Origin: Ipomoea triloba
Lineage: Eukaryota; Streptophyta; Magnoliopsida; Solanales; Convolvulaceae
Length of the DNA stretch: 64,000 nt
Assembly (NCBI RefSeq): GCF_003576645.1
Contig: NC_044920.1
Location: 19,599,100-19,663,099 of the forward strand
Direction: 5' to 3'
Part shown: in pieces, positions 45,774 through 56,281 of the stretch
Position numbering within the stretch: the first letter of the stretch is position 1
Layout: each line of letters begins with the position of its first letter
Notes under the pieces: model-generated
The model's database searches: none
What the model saw: the letters and a program-made list of their open reading frames with translations, nothing else
Told to the model about the DNA's origin: nothing
Made by a program: the position numbers and the translations under genes

Positions 45774-45954
45774 TCTTCTTTCTTCACTCTCCCTCCAACT
45801 CGGAGCAGAACAGATCTTTGTATATGTCTGTGATGGTGTGTATGTAATACACATATTTTCATCGTACTCTAATAAAGTATTAATAATAGAATATTCAATC
45901 AATTGTACATAAAGGCGTAATTGTTACTCCGTATTTTTTTTTTTAGAATAAGAG
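45774..45954 (-). promoter_or_regulatory. Remaining 5' flank of CPB
   Basis: Only about 180 bp separate the start codon from the LINE poly(T). It includes the presumed 5' UTR (CTCCCTCCAACTCGGAGCAG region) and a TAATAAAGTATTAATAAT-rich segment that may hold start-site elements. Everything further upstream has been displaced by more than 18 kb of insertions. Confidence 0.55.
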
Positions 45955-46018
45955 TTTTTTTTTTTTTTTTTTTTTGAAGATAAAAGGAACATTTATTAAG
46001 CTTCACATAACAAAGGGT

Positions 46019-48732
46019 TTACAATGAAAGGGGAGGAACGGATGTCCACACCCTGCGAATAGACAAAGAAAGGGATTTCCAGGCAAGTAAATGGGCAATC
46101 TTATTCGCTGAACGCTTAGCGAAAGAGATAAAAACATCAGAAAACAATGATAGTAAATCTTTTACATCTAATAGAATGAAATCAAATTGAGAATCAAAAT
46201 GAGAATTTTGGAGACTCTGGATGACTTGCAGAGAGTCGGACTCAATTTGGCAGAGAGAGAGGTGATGATCTTTTAACCAGCTGAGTGCTTCGCGGACAGC
46301 CATTGCTTCGGCTTCTTTAACTGAGAAGAGACCAGACCATGGAATGTTAGCTGCTGCAACGAAAGCACCATGATCATTTCTCAAAATCCAACTGAAACCC
46401 ATCGGCTCTTGGTGACATCTACGGCTGCATCAACATTAAGATTTAACCACCCTGTGGTAGGTTTTTTCTAGTTAGTGATGAAGGGAGGCTGTTGTGGAGA
46501 GGTGAATACATCTTTGGCCTGCATTTCCGTCCACTCAAGGAGATGAGCTTTTGCTTTTTCCACAATAGCTTTGGGCGAGAAGTTCACATTATTCCAGGTC
46601 TTCTCATTTCTTGCGTACCAGATATACCAGCAAATTATAAGGAGTAAATTATTCTGAGACTTGTTCAACAACCTGCTATTCTTCACAAACCAGTCACCAA
46701 CCGGATCATCAATAACATGAGCAACCTGCAAATTAGAAAAGTGGCAACATTGTACAGCAAAAGGGCAGAAAGCTAAGAGATGGATTATGCTTTCATCTGA
46801 ACTGGAACATAGAGGGCATAATCTATTACAGTTTACTCTTTTGATGTGAAGGAGGTCAGCTGTAGGAAAGCATGAGGAGCAAGCTTGCGCATAAAAGATT
46901 TCACCTTTAGAGGTTGATAAGTGCCAAAAGTACCTACTTTTTGGGTCAATTAAGGGTTGTTGACGTCAATTAAGTGCCTTTGAGTGAACCAATATGTGGT
47001 GATTATGCTTTGATGTGCTAACAATTGCAAGATTGCTACTTCTAGAATGTCCTTGAAGTAATTTACTAGGTTCGGGCCGTGAAAGAGTCGGGAGACGATG
47101 CATACAATCAACGAAAAGAAGAACCGATCGTGGCACACTTGAAACCAACCCGAGTAAGCAAAATAGTAAAAAGGAGAGGGAAATACCCTGTCCACACGAG
47201 CCCCACGCGTGGAACTGGCGTGGAACCTTTCCAGTAACTCTCCACGCTAAGCGTCTACGCGTGGACATGGCGTAGATGGGCAACTTATGCCTAGCGCGGG
47301 AAGTATTTAAAGAGGAGCACTTTCAGCTTGGAGGGGGGTTCAATTCAGTTTTTGCACTTTCATTTCTTAGATTAGAGAGCTAGGGTTAAAAATCTAGAGA
47401 GAGAAAGTGGATCAATCAAGATTGGGAAGAAGATCAAGGATTAGATTGTGATTTGGATCGTTCAATTTGGTAAAACGCTTTCTTAATTTTTTTGTAATAC
47501 CTTCAATTTCTATTTGGTGACCTCATTTCTTTTCTTTGAATTGCAGTTGGAATTTTGTCAATTTACCTTCTTACTTTGCAATCTTGCTTTTGTATTGAAA
47601 CTTGAATTGATGATGTTGATAATCATGCTTGTTAGTGGCTAGTCCTTAGGATTGGATTAAGATTAAGAATTTCGCACTCATGAATTGAGATTATTGAATT
47701 GGGAATTGATTTACCTATGTTCTAGCTATGTTGTGGGTGTAATTTTAGTTAATCTTGTGGAATCAAGGGCCCCGATCTCTTCAAGAATCTAAGATCACAC
47801 ACTTGGCGAGATATCGCAAGTGTGTCAGAGCTCGATGCTCACATCTCTTGCCCTTTATGAAATTCGGAAGGATGAGGTCCAGAGGGGATTCGTAGACCAA
47901 GTGTTCGATGAAATTCCCCAACCGAATGAGGATTGGGAGATCGAGTGTGACGCCACTCGGTATAGTGTGTTTAGTCCCTTTAGCTAGACCAAATGGCATT
48001 TCCAATCCCTACCGTAGCCCGAGAGTGCAAGATCCGATAATTCCTAATCCCATCCGCTTTGTTTTTAATTGAGTTTACTTTATTCGCATTACTTTTGATT
48101 AACCAATGCTTTATATCCTCTTGCTTCCAAGTTATGCGGTAGTTAATGGTAGATCGACTAAACTCTCCAAGTTGCCATCCTTGTGAACACGACACTCGGG
48201 GAACTTATTCCTCGTTTTAACATCTCCTTCACACCCCTATACAAACAAACTCTTTCAGAGGTACATTACATTTCCATATTGTGGCCCAATCTTTCTGCTC
48301 ACCCAAAAGAGCCCTATAACAACTTTTAATCGTAAATTGACCACGGTATTCCCTCATCCAAATTAGTTTATCTTTTATGTTGATCAGGGGCAGGGGAATA
48401 TTGAAATTAATTAACTGACTAGAAGCCAGAGCATAGTCATCAAGGATTCTTTTGAGAGGTTTGAATTGCGGGGAGGGTGGCTTTGCAAAATAGAAAGTTG
48501 TCATCCGCGAACAGAAGATGAGAAATCTTGGGAACACCGCGGGCAACCTGAATACCATGAATTTGACCATTGATTCAACTTCTCTTATCATAGCACTTAA
48601 ACCTTCAGCAATGATGATAAAAAGGTAAGGGGAGATGGGGCCCCCTTGTCTAAAGCCTCTGGAGGGTATAACTGGACCAATCAGACTGATCATGTATAAA
48701 TGGGAGTGTAAAAGTGGGTATGTTATGTCGTT
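46019..48732 (-). pseudogene. LINE ORF2: RT C-terminal half, zf-RVT and RNase H
   Basis: 48258-48732 encodes NDITYPLLHSHLYMISLIGP, VIPSRGFRQGGPISPYLF and, in another frame, SHLLFADDNFLF (catalytic FADD), then the linker LIWMREYRGQFTIKSCYRAL. After removal of the solo LTR the frame runs on through DWATIWKCNVPL to KSFMRKLAPHA. 46468-46731 carries the helical region after zf-RVT (LLLIICWYIWYARNEKTWNN). 46019-46402 is the RNase H (MGFSWILRNDHGAF, ESDSLQVIQSL, AKRSANKIAHLLA). Several frameshifts; dead. Confidence 0.9.
46915..48257 (+). mobile_element. Solo LTR (1343 bp) inside the LINE
   Basis: Starts TGATAAGTGCC and ends AACTCTTTCA; exact 5-bp target duplication GAGGT at 46910-46914 and 48258-48262. 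Removing it restores the LINE reading frame. It shares TGATAAG/CTTTCA termini, a CCCCGAGTGTCGTG motif near the 3' end, and ACGCGT palindromes with the LTR of the neighbouring gypsy-type element, so both belong to one superfamily. A TATA-type TATTTAAAGAGG at about 47307 suggests plus orientation. Confidence 0.93.
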
Positions 48733-50018
48733 TGAAAGGTTGTTTGTATGTGGTGAGTGGATGTGAAGTGGTACGGAAGGTGGTAAAACGAAGAGTCAAA
48801 ACTCCCCGAGTGTCGTGTCTCTCAAGGATGACGAATGGGAATCGAGTTAGTGTGTTGGCATCTAAGAGGTTGAAGAGAAAGAGTTACGGGAGTGCTAAGG
48901 GTTGGATTCATTTGTAAGAAGGGGAAGGTTGATAGTGGTTGTGTAAAATAAATAAAGGTAAAGTGGAGATTGAGGCTTTAGGCTTTTCCATGTGGTTTAT
49001 CTTTGGATGATTTTGTCGGTGCAAGTTGTAGAATAGACTAGGGAGTTCGTGGCACATCACCAAGTGGCGTCACATTTTGGACTCCCACATCCTCATTCGG
49101 TTGGGGCATTTCATCGAACACTTTGTCTACCACTCCTCTCGGATCTTGTCCTTTCGGACTAAGAGCGGAGATGTGGGTGAGTTAGACTCGTGAGTGGTCG
49201 CTATCGCGCACACACTCACTTCCTTTGGGTTTGCTACCTAATGTGGCCACAAAAGGCACAAAGCTTGAAGAACATCATCCACACAAGTTCAACATCCAAC
49301 AAACAAGCAATTCACAAATCAAAGCAATAATATTAAACTTCCACATAGATCTACCATGGGGCCACCAATCCCCTATCTAATCTACTCTAACATACTAGAG
49401 AAACAAGAAAGGGAAAGGAAAATTCAAAGAAACAAGTATTGAATTAGAAAATGAAGAGAATGGTTACCACCCTTTTGAGAAGGGGATCTTTACAACCTTG
49501 ATCTTGAAAATCTAATCTCCTCTCTTGCCCTTGATCTATTCTAAAACTTATGAAAGAAAGGAATTTTCTCCCAAGAGGGGAGAAAACCCTCTAAATCTAT
49601 TCTACCCTATTCTATCAATTTTCTGATCTAGTCTCTTCCTCCTTGGGTTTAGGGCAAAAGGGATTTATATAGGTGACAAAAAGGGGACAAATTCCCAAAA
49701 TTGCCCTTGGCCCGACCACGCTTGCTCACACGCGTGTGAGTGGCGTGGTGGCTCTCTAGAATAACTCCACGCTCAGCCACACGCGTGTGAGGCTGCGTGG
49801 GACGCTACTGTATTTCGGCTTGTTTGTCTTTTGCTCTATTTTAGCTTCAAATCCCTCTCCAACCTGTGAAATACTTCAAAACTCTTTCTAGAAATGTTGT
49901 TAGAAGATTTTAATCGCATTTGAGCTAAAATGCATGCAATTGTTGCAATCGGATGTTAAAACGATGCGCTTTTAATCTAATAAAGACCCTTTATAAGTGC
50001 TATCCTTGGTGCTTATCA
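48733..50018 (-). repeat. 3' LTR of the gypsy-type element (1286 bp)
   Basis: Minus strand starts TGATAAGCACCAAGGATAG and ends CAACCTTTCA. Contains ACGCGT palindromes at about 49716-49800 and the CCCCGAGTGTCGTG motif at about 48801. Preceded on the minus strand by AAGTGTGGAAACTT, a weak polypurine tract. Confidence 0.88.
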
Positions 50019-51680
50019 AAGTTTCCACACTTAAACCTTGCTTGTCCTCAAGCAAGCATACTTTCCTAAACACTAATCATATAAGCACCAAGGATAGTTC
50101 TTTCTCTCACGGTTAATTGATCAAGTGATGTGTAGGTGTTCGGAGTTGAGCGGGTGAAATCCCCTACACTATCTACCAAAACTGCTAAACTCGTGCCAAC
50201 CAAATGTGAAAAATATGCTAAGGAAGTCAAGGTCTCGAGAGATGGATAATTTATGAGAAGATTTTTGTTTACACCTTTCAAGCATGCAAGTTACAAAGGA
50301 GTTTTCACCTTGTATTTTCTAGGGGCCTCAAGCCGATCCGACTAGTGGGACCGATGCTCACTCCTTAGCCAATTTCCAACCTGACGCCAAAGCCTCTTTA
50401 CATTATATAAGTGAAGGCAGGGACATAGACCGCTCATCGCCATGGCTTGGGCGATCACTCTATTTTCTCGCTTCCTAGGATAACGTCATCAGGCTACCCA
50501 ACTTCACATGGAGATCCATGCTTTTTCGAAGGTCAGTACAATGGGTGCCTGAATCCTAGCGAAGTGGCTCACCTCTTCTCTATTTTCTCATCTTTCAAGA
50601 TCTCTTTGGGGTAACCGACTTCACATGGATCTCCATGCTTTTTCGAAGACAGTGCAATGGTTACCCCTTATCCAGACAAGATGGCTCACCTCACTTTTAT
50701 CTCAAGGAATGGCCTTAAGCCTTTATTCACGTTTCACCATATCAACCCCTCATGCCTTTTTCTAGGGATTAGGGATTGTTTTCACTCAAAGCTCACTTAG
50801 GCTCTCCTTTTGCCCCATGTCCTGCTAAGATTAATTCAGTTTTCAGGCTTCGCTATTCTTATCTTTCTAAAACTCAAAGGATTCACACTCCCACTTCGAG
50901 AGATCCTTGACTGGGGTCCAAACAAAATACAAGGTGAAAGCATGCAAGCACTCATCAAAAATTTTCAATTTGGGTCGGAAAGTGCAAATTGGTGCAAAGT
51001 GAAGCTTCCAAAGCATATTTAAGACATTCAATCCTTGGCACAAGGTTAGGAGCCCTCCTAGATAGTATTGGCAATAACTCACCCTCTAGGTTCCTATACC
51101 TTATCACTTCATCAATCAACTGTTTCAAGAAGTATACACCCTTTCCACACTTAAAAATAAACATCGTCCTCGATGTTTCCATAAGGAACGGAGGAAAAAG
51201 GATATATGTTTAAGGGTTCTACACACGCTCCTTTTCCACACTTAAAAGTGTGAACTGGACTAAAACAGTTCTAATAAACAGACTATATCCGACACAACAA
51301 TTTTATGCAGCTCTTCATTTGCGATTCTAGAAAATAAAGCAAACCAAAACAGGGCATTGAATCAGGATAAAAGAAATACTTACAATTTGTATCCTTATCA
51401 AAATTTTGCAATCTATGTTTGCCCTTCAAACACGGTCAGAGTAAAGGTAATAAATTAGGAATTGAAATTATACCTTTCAAGATTGGTCTGTCATGGTGGT
51501 TGGTGGAGTGGTCCCTTCTTCTCCTTATTTGTGGGTTGCCTCCCATAAGCGCCACGTTTAACGTCTTTGGCTAGACGAAACGTGTAAGATAAAACATAAA
51601 AAGAAATATAGCTAAAAACAAAAGTAAAGAGATTGTCCACAATCAATTGTTCAGAATTATCAGATCACAAGTTATCATCA
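50019..51680 (-). other. 3' untranslated part of the gypsy-type element
   Basis: Non-coding. Includes a diverged tandem pair at about 50460-50680 (CTTCACATGGAGATCCATGC / CTTCACATGGATCTCCATGC followed by TTTTTCGAAG). At 51529-51584 lies a hairpin motif centred on TGGGAGGCAACCCA that is also present after ORF A. Confidence 0.6.
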
Positions 51681-53096
51681 TCAAAATTTGTCTTTTCTTT
51701 TCTTCAGTTTCTTCCTCCCTTCATGTTCTCTTGATTTCCTTGATTTCTTTCGAAATCTCATCCAGCTTTTGCATTTGCTCCAAGTGCAATTGGTATTGGA
51801 ATTTTGGAGGGATATCCAATCAGTGACTGGAGTGAACCAGCTCGGAATGTTGAAGGTAGAGGAGTTGGGGTTTTGTTCTTCAGGTTGTGGTGGAGGTACA
51901 GACGGTCCGGGCTCTCTTGGTGGTGGAGAATACATTGAAGAATCCAACGGCGAATACATTTCCGGGAGAGACGGGGAATTGAATGACATCGGAGAAGGAG
52001 TGAATCCTGGGGATGTCATGGGCGTGTTAGCATGATCTTCCGCCATCTCCTCATCTACCCTCGTTCGCGCTAGTTGTCTCAAGTGAAGTTTTGCAACGTC
52101 TTCGGGAGATAAAGGAACTATGTGCGCTCCTGGAAGCCGATGTTCAAACCAATGCATTTTCATTTGATGACCTAGAGAGACGCATAGCCTCGTCACCAAG
52201 GGGCCTATAAAGATTGCCCTGGCTGACTCTTGCTGTTGTGCAACAAGCAAGTTCCTACAAATCGAGCTCATATTCACTGAGTTCCCGGTGTCCATACTCC
52301 ATAGCATGAACAGTTCCGCCTTTGATACTCGGTCATATGTCTCAGGCCTTCCTTCCCATGAATGAGCAATAACCTTCCATAAAACCTTTAAATCCTCTCT
52401 TACGATCTGGGAGACTCTTACCCTCGACCCTTCCCATTCGACTCCTTGTCTTGCGATTATCGACCAATATTTTCTCTAAATGTCCCTGTCTCCAAAGTCA
52501 TGCCTTAATCTCCTGTACCAGTTCTTCGACTGGTCTTCCTCATTGTAAAATCCAAGGAGAACACCCAAACGGTTGGCCGATATGTGATAGTCTTGGTTGA
52601 AGAGTCTAAACTTAATGGTAGGGCTGTAGAGATCTCCAGCCACTCCATCAACTTTCAAGCTCGCAATAAACTCATGCACTAGAGGGATAAAAGTATCATG
52701 TCTCCAGCTTAACAAATTGTCCCAATATGGTTCTGCGATCAACCTCTCCAGTCCGTACTTGCATTCATAATTCTCCAATACTGTCAAGTCTACATATCTC
52801 CATTGCACAATAGGGAGATTCAACAACTGCCTGTACCGCCCTAGCATGGTTGCTGTCATCAGTAAAATTTGAGTCCCGGTGGGTACTTCAATATAGCGAG
52901 TGTTAGCGCCTCTTGCACTGTTTTCTTCTGCCGGGGATTTCCCTCTTTGGAGCCTTTGAGCAATCTGTTGTGCAAGGTCATATGGCGAAGACATCTTCCC
53001 TATATCATGGGCAATCAAAGCAACACAAGGAAAAACACTTGCCAATCTTAAATATTGATTATGAACAATATTGCACATATCTAAAGAAAAGATCAC
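51681..53096 (-). pseudogene. Gypsy-type ORF B, Athila ORF1-like protein, one stop
   Basis: Minus strand: LAQQIAQRLQRGKSPAEENS, GTQILLMTATMLGRYRQLLN, HDTFIPLVHEFIASLKVDGV, FNQDYHISANRLGVLLGFYN, then a TAG at 52476-52478, and in the same frame KYWSIIARQGVEWEGSRVRV, ELFMLWSMDTGNSVNMSSIC, RAIFIGPLVTRLCVSLGHQM and HWFEHRLPGAHIVPLS, ending in a Pro/Ser-rich tail and a Lys/Arg-rich C-terminus. The pattern resembles the ORF1 family of Athila-type retrotransposons, a protein of unknown role; I judge this from memory of the family, not a search. The single stop may be read through or may be decay. Confidence 0.6.
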
Positions 53097-53099
53097 AAA

Positions 53100-54110
53100 A
53101 ATTCATTGCATGCAACATCATTTTGATATCCTTCAGTAATTCTATCCTATACATGCAAGAACTAGCTCAATCTATTCCATACTCATTTCATAGTCAAAAG
53201 GTCAACATATGGTCAACTTCATCTTCTACCTCTAGACTAGCTCAAGGTTGAAAAATGGAAGCATCATGAAAGTTAAAATTGGACCAAATAACTAGTAGAA
53301 TATAGCAATGTAGTGCCTATAGAGTAGGAAAGTTGCAAACTTTACCCACCATGCTTACTATATCAACAAGGATCTCATCATGACAAGAGGATACCCAAAT
53401 CAAGCAATTTCAAGATCTAGTCACAAAGAGATGTTAAAACATGAAATTTCTAGTGTATAGAAGCAATGTAGGCTTAATACAAGTCTATCAAGTCATCCCA
53501 TAACAATATATCTCAAGAAAAATGTCATACAAGAAAAACCCATGGAGATATTCTTCAAAATAGAACAAGTTCTTCATTAAACAAGTAAATAGCAAAGAAG
53601 AGTATGTTCTTACCTTGGAAATGACTTAAGATCTTTGATAAAAGTTGAGAGACTTGGAAAGAAATGCTTAGAAAGTGTATATTTTCAGCTTGGGAGAGTT
53701 CTTGCTCGTGGTGGGGAAGAAATGAAGCAAGGAAAGGGTTTTAAACCACTTCGCGCGAAAATCCGCGAAAAGTCTGGTACCCGTCCACGCACGCTACCAC
53801 ACGTGGTGGTAGGCGTGGGAGCTCTCTGGTTTATTCCCACGCCTGCTCACACGCGTGTGAGCGGCGTGGCAGCTCTTTGGAAGTTTTCCACGCCTAGCCA
53901 CACGCGTGGTGGTGGCGTGGAAGGCGTGCTGTGCGAAAGCTTACCTTGGTTTCCTTTCCTTCCTTTGCTAGTGATGATGTTTGTGATTGATTGCGGGCAA
54001 CTTATAACTCTCGGGTGTATAATCTGTACTTGTTAGCTCAACCGAGGTTATAGAAACTTTATTGAAATAAAACAAGAAGAAGACATACTACATAAAACAA
54101 GAAAAAACTT
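53100..54110 (-). other. Spacer between ORF A and ORF B with ACGCGT palindromes
   Basis: Non-coding on both strands apart from chance frames. 53780-53925 holds two to three units of about 55 bp built as CCACGC-CACACGCGTGTGAG-GCGTGG. Confidence 0.6.
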
Positions 54111-54128
54111 TTAGAAAAAGTAAGATAA

Positions 54129-54181
54129 CATTGGGACTGCCTCCCAAGTGCGCCATGGTTTTATGTCTCCGGGCCAGACGT
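54129..54181 (-). other. Hairpin motif after ORF A
   Basis: Minus strand GACATAAAACCATGGCGCAC followed by TTGGGAGGCAGTCCCAA. The last part forms a 6-bp stem with a five-base loop. The partner at 51529-51584 has the same layout with stem TGGG/CCCA. Confidence 0.6.
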
Positions 54182-55769
54182 AAAGTGGCCTATCCTTCAA
54201 GGCACACAGATTTTGGGACCCGACCAAGCGTCCCGTGAACTTTTGCTTCAAGGAAGTTCCCAAGATCGGAAACATCTTTGAATACCCACAAAGATAAAGG
54301 AATAACAACATGCATGATTGGAAAAATTTTAGCATTAAACACCCTCCTTAACTCTTCTAGGATAGTGTCTATTCCCTTTTCTTTTTCCTCTCTTCTCCCC
54401 CTAAATATTTTCTCGTCTTTTTCAAACCATATCTCCTCACACCCTTCCTCAATTTCGAGTGTGGTCAACTCTCTCCACTCATCTTTTTCTATAAGATTGA
54501 TCATGAAGGACCTATTATTCCCTACCCTTTCTTCCTCACACTCCGTTTCTTCATCACTCCACTCTATTTGATTAGAAAAATCACCCACACTCTCACATGA
54601 ATAGAATGAAGCATCATCCTCTTCACTCACCATCTCATTTTCACCCAAAACAAAGGATTCATCTTCCGAGAAGTTAAAGCAATCATATTCATATTTAAAC
54701 AAAAGAGAACCCTTATAATCATTAATAGACATATCAAAATTTTCCATGGAATCATCCTCCCGAAATTTAAAACAATCATAATCACATATGATGGAAGTAT
54801 TAAGGCGAAGGGAGTCATCCACAAGGGTGTTTTCAAAAAGAGCACAAGGATTTTCAAGACTATTATCATGAAGAAGATTAGGAATTTTACCATATTTTGG
54901 CTCTTCATCTTCCCATACTATTTCGATGTTCTCATCCTCACTCTCCATCTCTACCTCCCTTTGATTTTCCAATTCGAAAATTAGGACTTCTTCAAGCACC
55001 GGGGCGTAACAATCCTCCACTCCTTCGAAACTCTCCTCTCCCTTAGCATTTCGCGCGTTTCCGACTTCTTGTACAACCCTTGGATGGGCTTCCAAAGCGG
55101 GGATGTCATCCATGACGGTGGAGTTAGCTCGGGGTTCATTCATTTTCATGAGCTCCTCCATCATGGACATCATCTTCGTTTCAACTTCTTCTAGTGGAAG
55201 TCCTTCTTTCCGGAGGGTAGCGAGATAGTCCTTTAGTTCGCCATTGATTTCGGCTTTTAGTTTAGCCGTATCCTCTTTGGCCATCTTTGTGAATTCGTCA
55301 ATTTTTGCTTTTAGAATTTCAATTTCATCGGTGGTCGGTGGGATATAATCGCAAGGATCTATATGGGTATTATATGGGTAAGAGGGTAGTGTTTCAAAGG
55401 AATAGGTAGTATTGTTTTCTTTGTGGTTTTGTGATGGAGGTGGGTAATAAGTGTTTAGTTGGGAATTGGGAAATGAATTTGACTCGAGAGTATAGCTTGG
55501 ATCAAGTTGTTGCATCATTTGCGCAAGCTTACTCTCTATGTTTTGGGATATTTCTTTGGAGCTTAATGAGTCAATTTCTTGTGAATTTGGTGGTTGTGAA
55601 GGGTAAGTTTCTTGGAATTGCGGAGGTGGTGTTTCATAAGGATATGGGTGATGATTGGGTGTATGAAATGGATAGTGATATGAAGGTGGTAATTGATATG
55701 TTGGTGGAATTGGGTAATGGTATGGATGTGGGTAGTGGTATGTTGGTGGAAGGTAAGCATAGGTGGAAT

Positions 55770-55925
55770 TAGGGATGTCAACGGGGCGGGGCGGGGGCGG
55801 GGAATGGGGTCCCCGTCCCCGTCCCCGAAGTGTCACCCCGTTCCCCGGCGGGGATGGGGAATTATTCCCCATCCCCGTCCCCGCGGAGATTTTTCGGGGA
55901 TGGGGAATCCCCGCGGGGATTTTTT
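55770..55925. repeat. hAT sub-terminal G-rich array (left)
   Basis: Runs of GGGGCGGGG and GGGGA alternate with CCCCGTCCCCG. Inverted counterpart of 63416-63580; a likely transposase binding region. Confidence 0.8.
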
Positions 55926-56281
55926 TTGAATTCTGTCTATTTGAAAAATAAAATAATATTTACCTTTCAAAGTCTAAAGTTATAGATTAATAAAACTAAA
56001 AGAAACACTTTTAACTTTCAAACAAATAACATTAAAATATCCAACTTCAAACACTTAAAATTGTTTCAAAGTTCAAAGTGCAACGTCCAATACATAACAA
56101 AAAAGTCCAAATACAAGTACGTAACAAAATAAATGATCTTCAATCTCCATTTCTCACTTCTCAAGGTTAGCGTTGAAGTAGTAACTCTTCAGTAATAACC
56201 TGAAAAATAATAATAATTTGAATAATAACTTGATATATATATTTAGTTAAACTTTTAAACAACATAATTTAATAAATACCT

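Larger units (their letters stand above)
45955..48732 (-). mobile_element. LINE retrotransposon (second copy), split by two insertions
   Basis: Poly(T) at 45955-45975 marks its 3' end on the minus strand. ORF2 pieces are at 46019-46914 and 48258-48732 and join across the solo LTR. At 48732 it is cut by the gypsy-type element and continues, if at all, beyond the window. Confidence 0.9.

Noticed and set aside
53635..54036. 133-codon plus-strand frame
   Set aside because: Opposite to the element's genes, runs through the ACGCGT palindromes, no motif.
54190..55872. A 560-codon frame starting inside the hAT terminal region
   Set aside because: The first 36 codons are hAT sub-terminal G-rich sequence. 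The true start of this frame is at 63671, with the hAT inserted in between.
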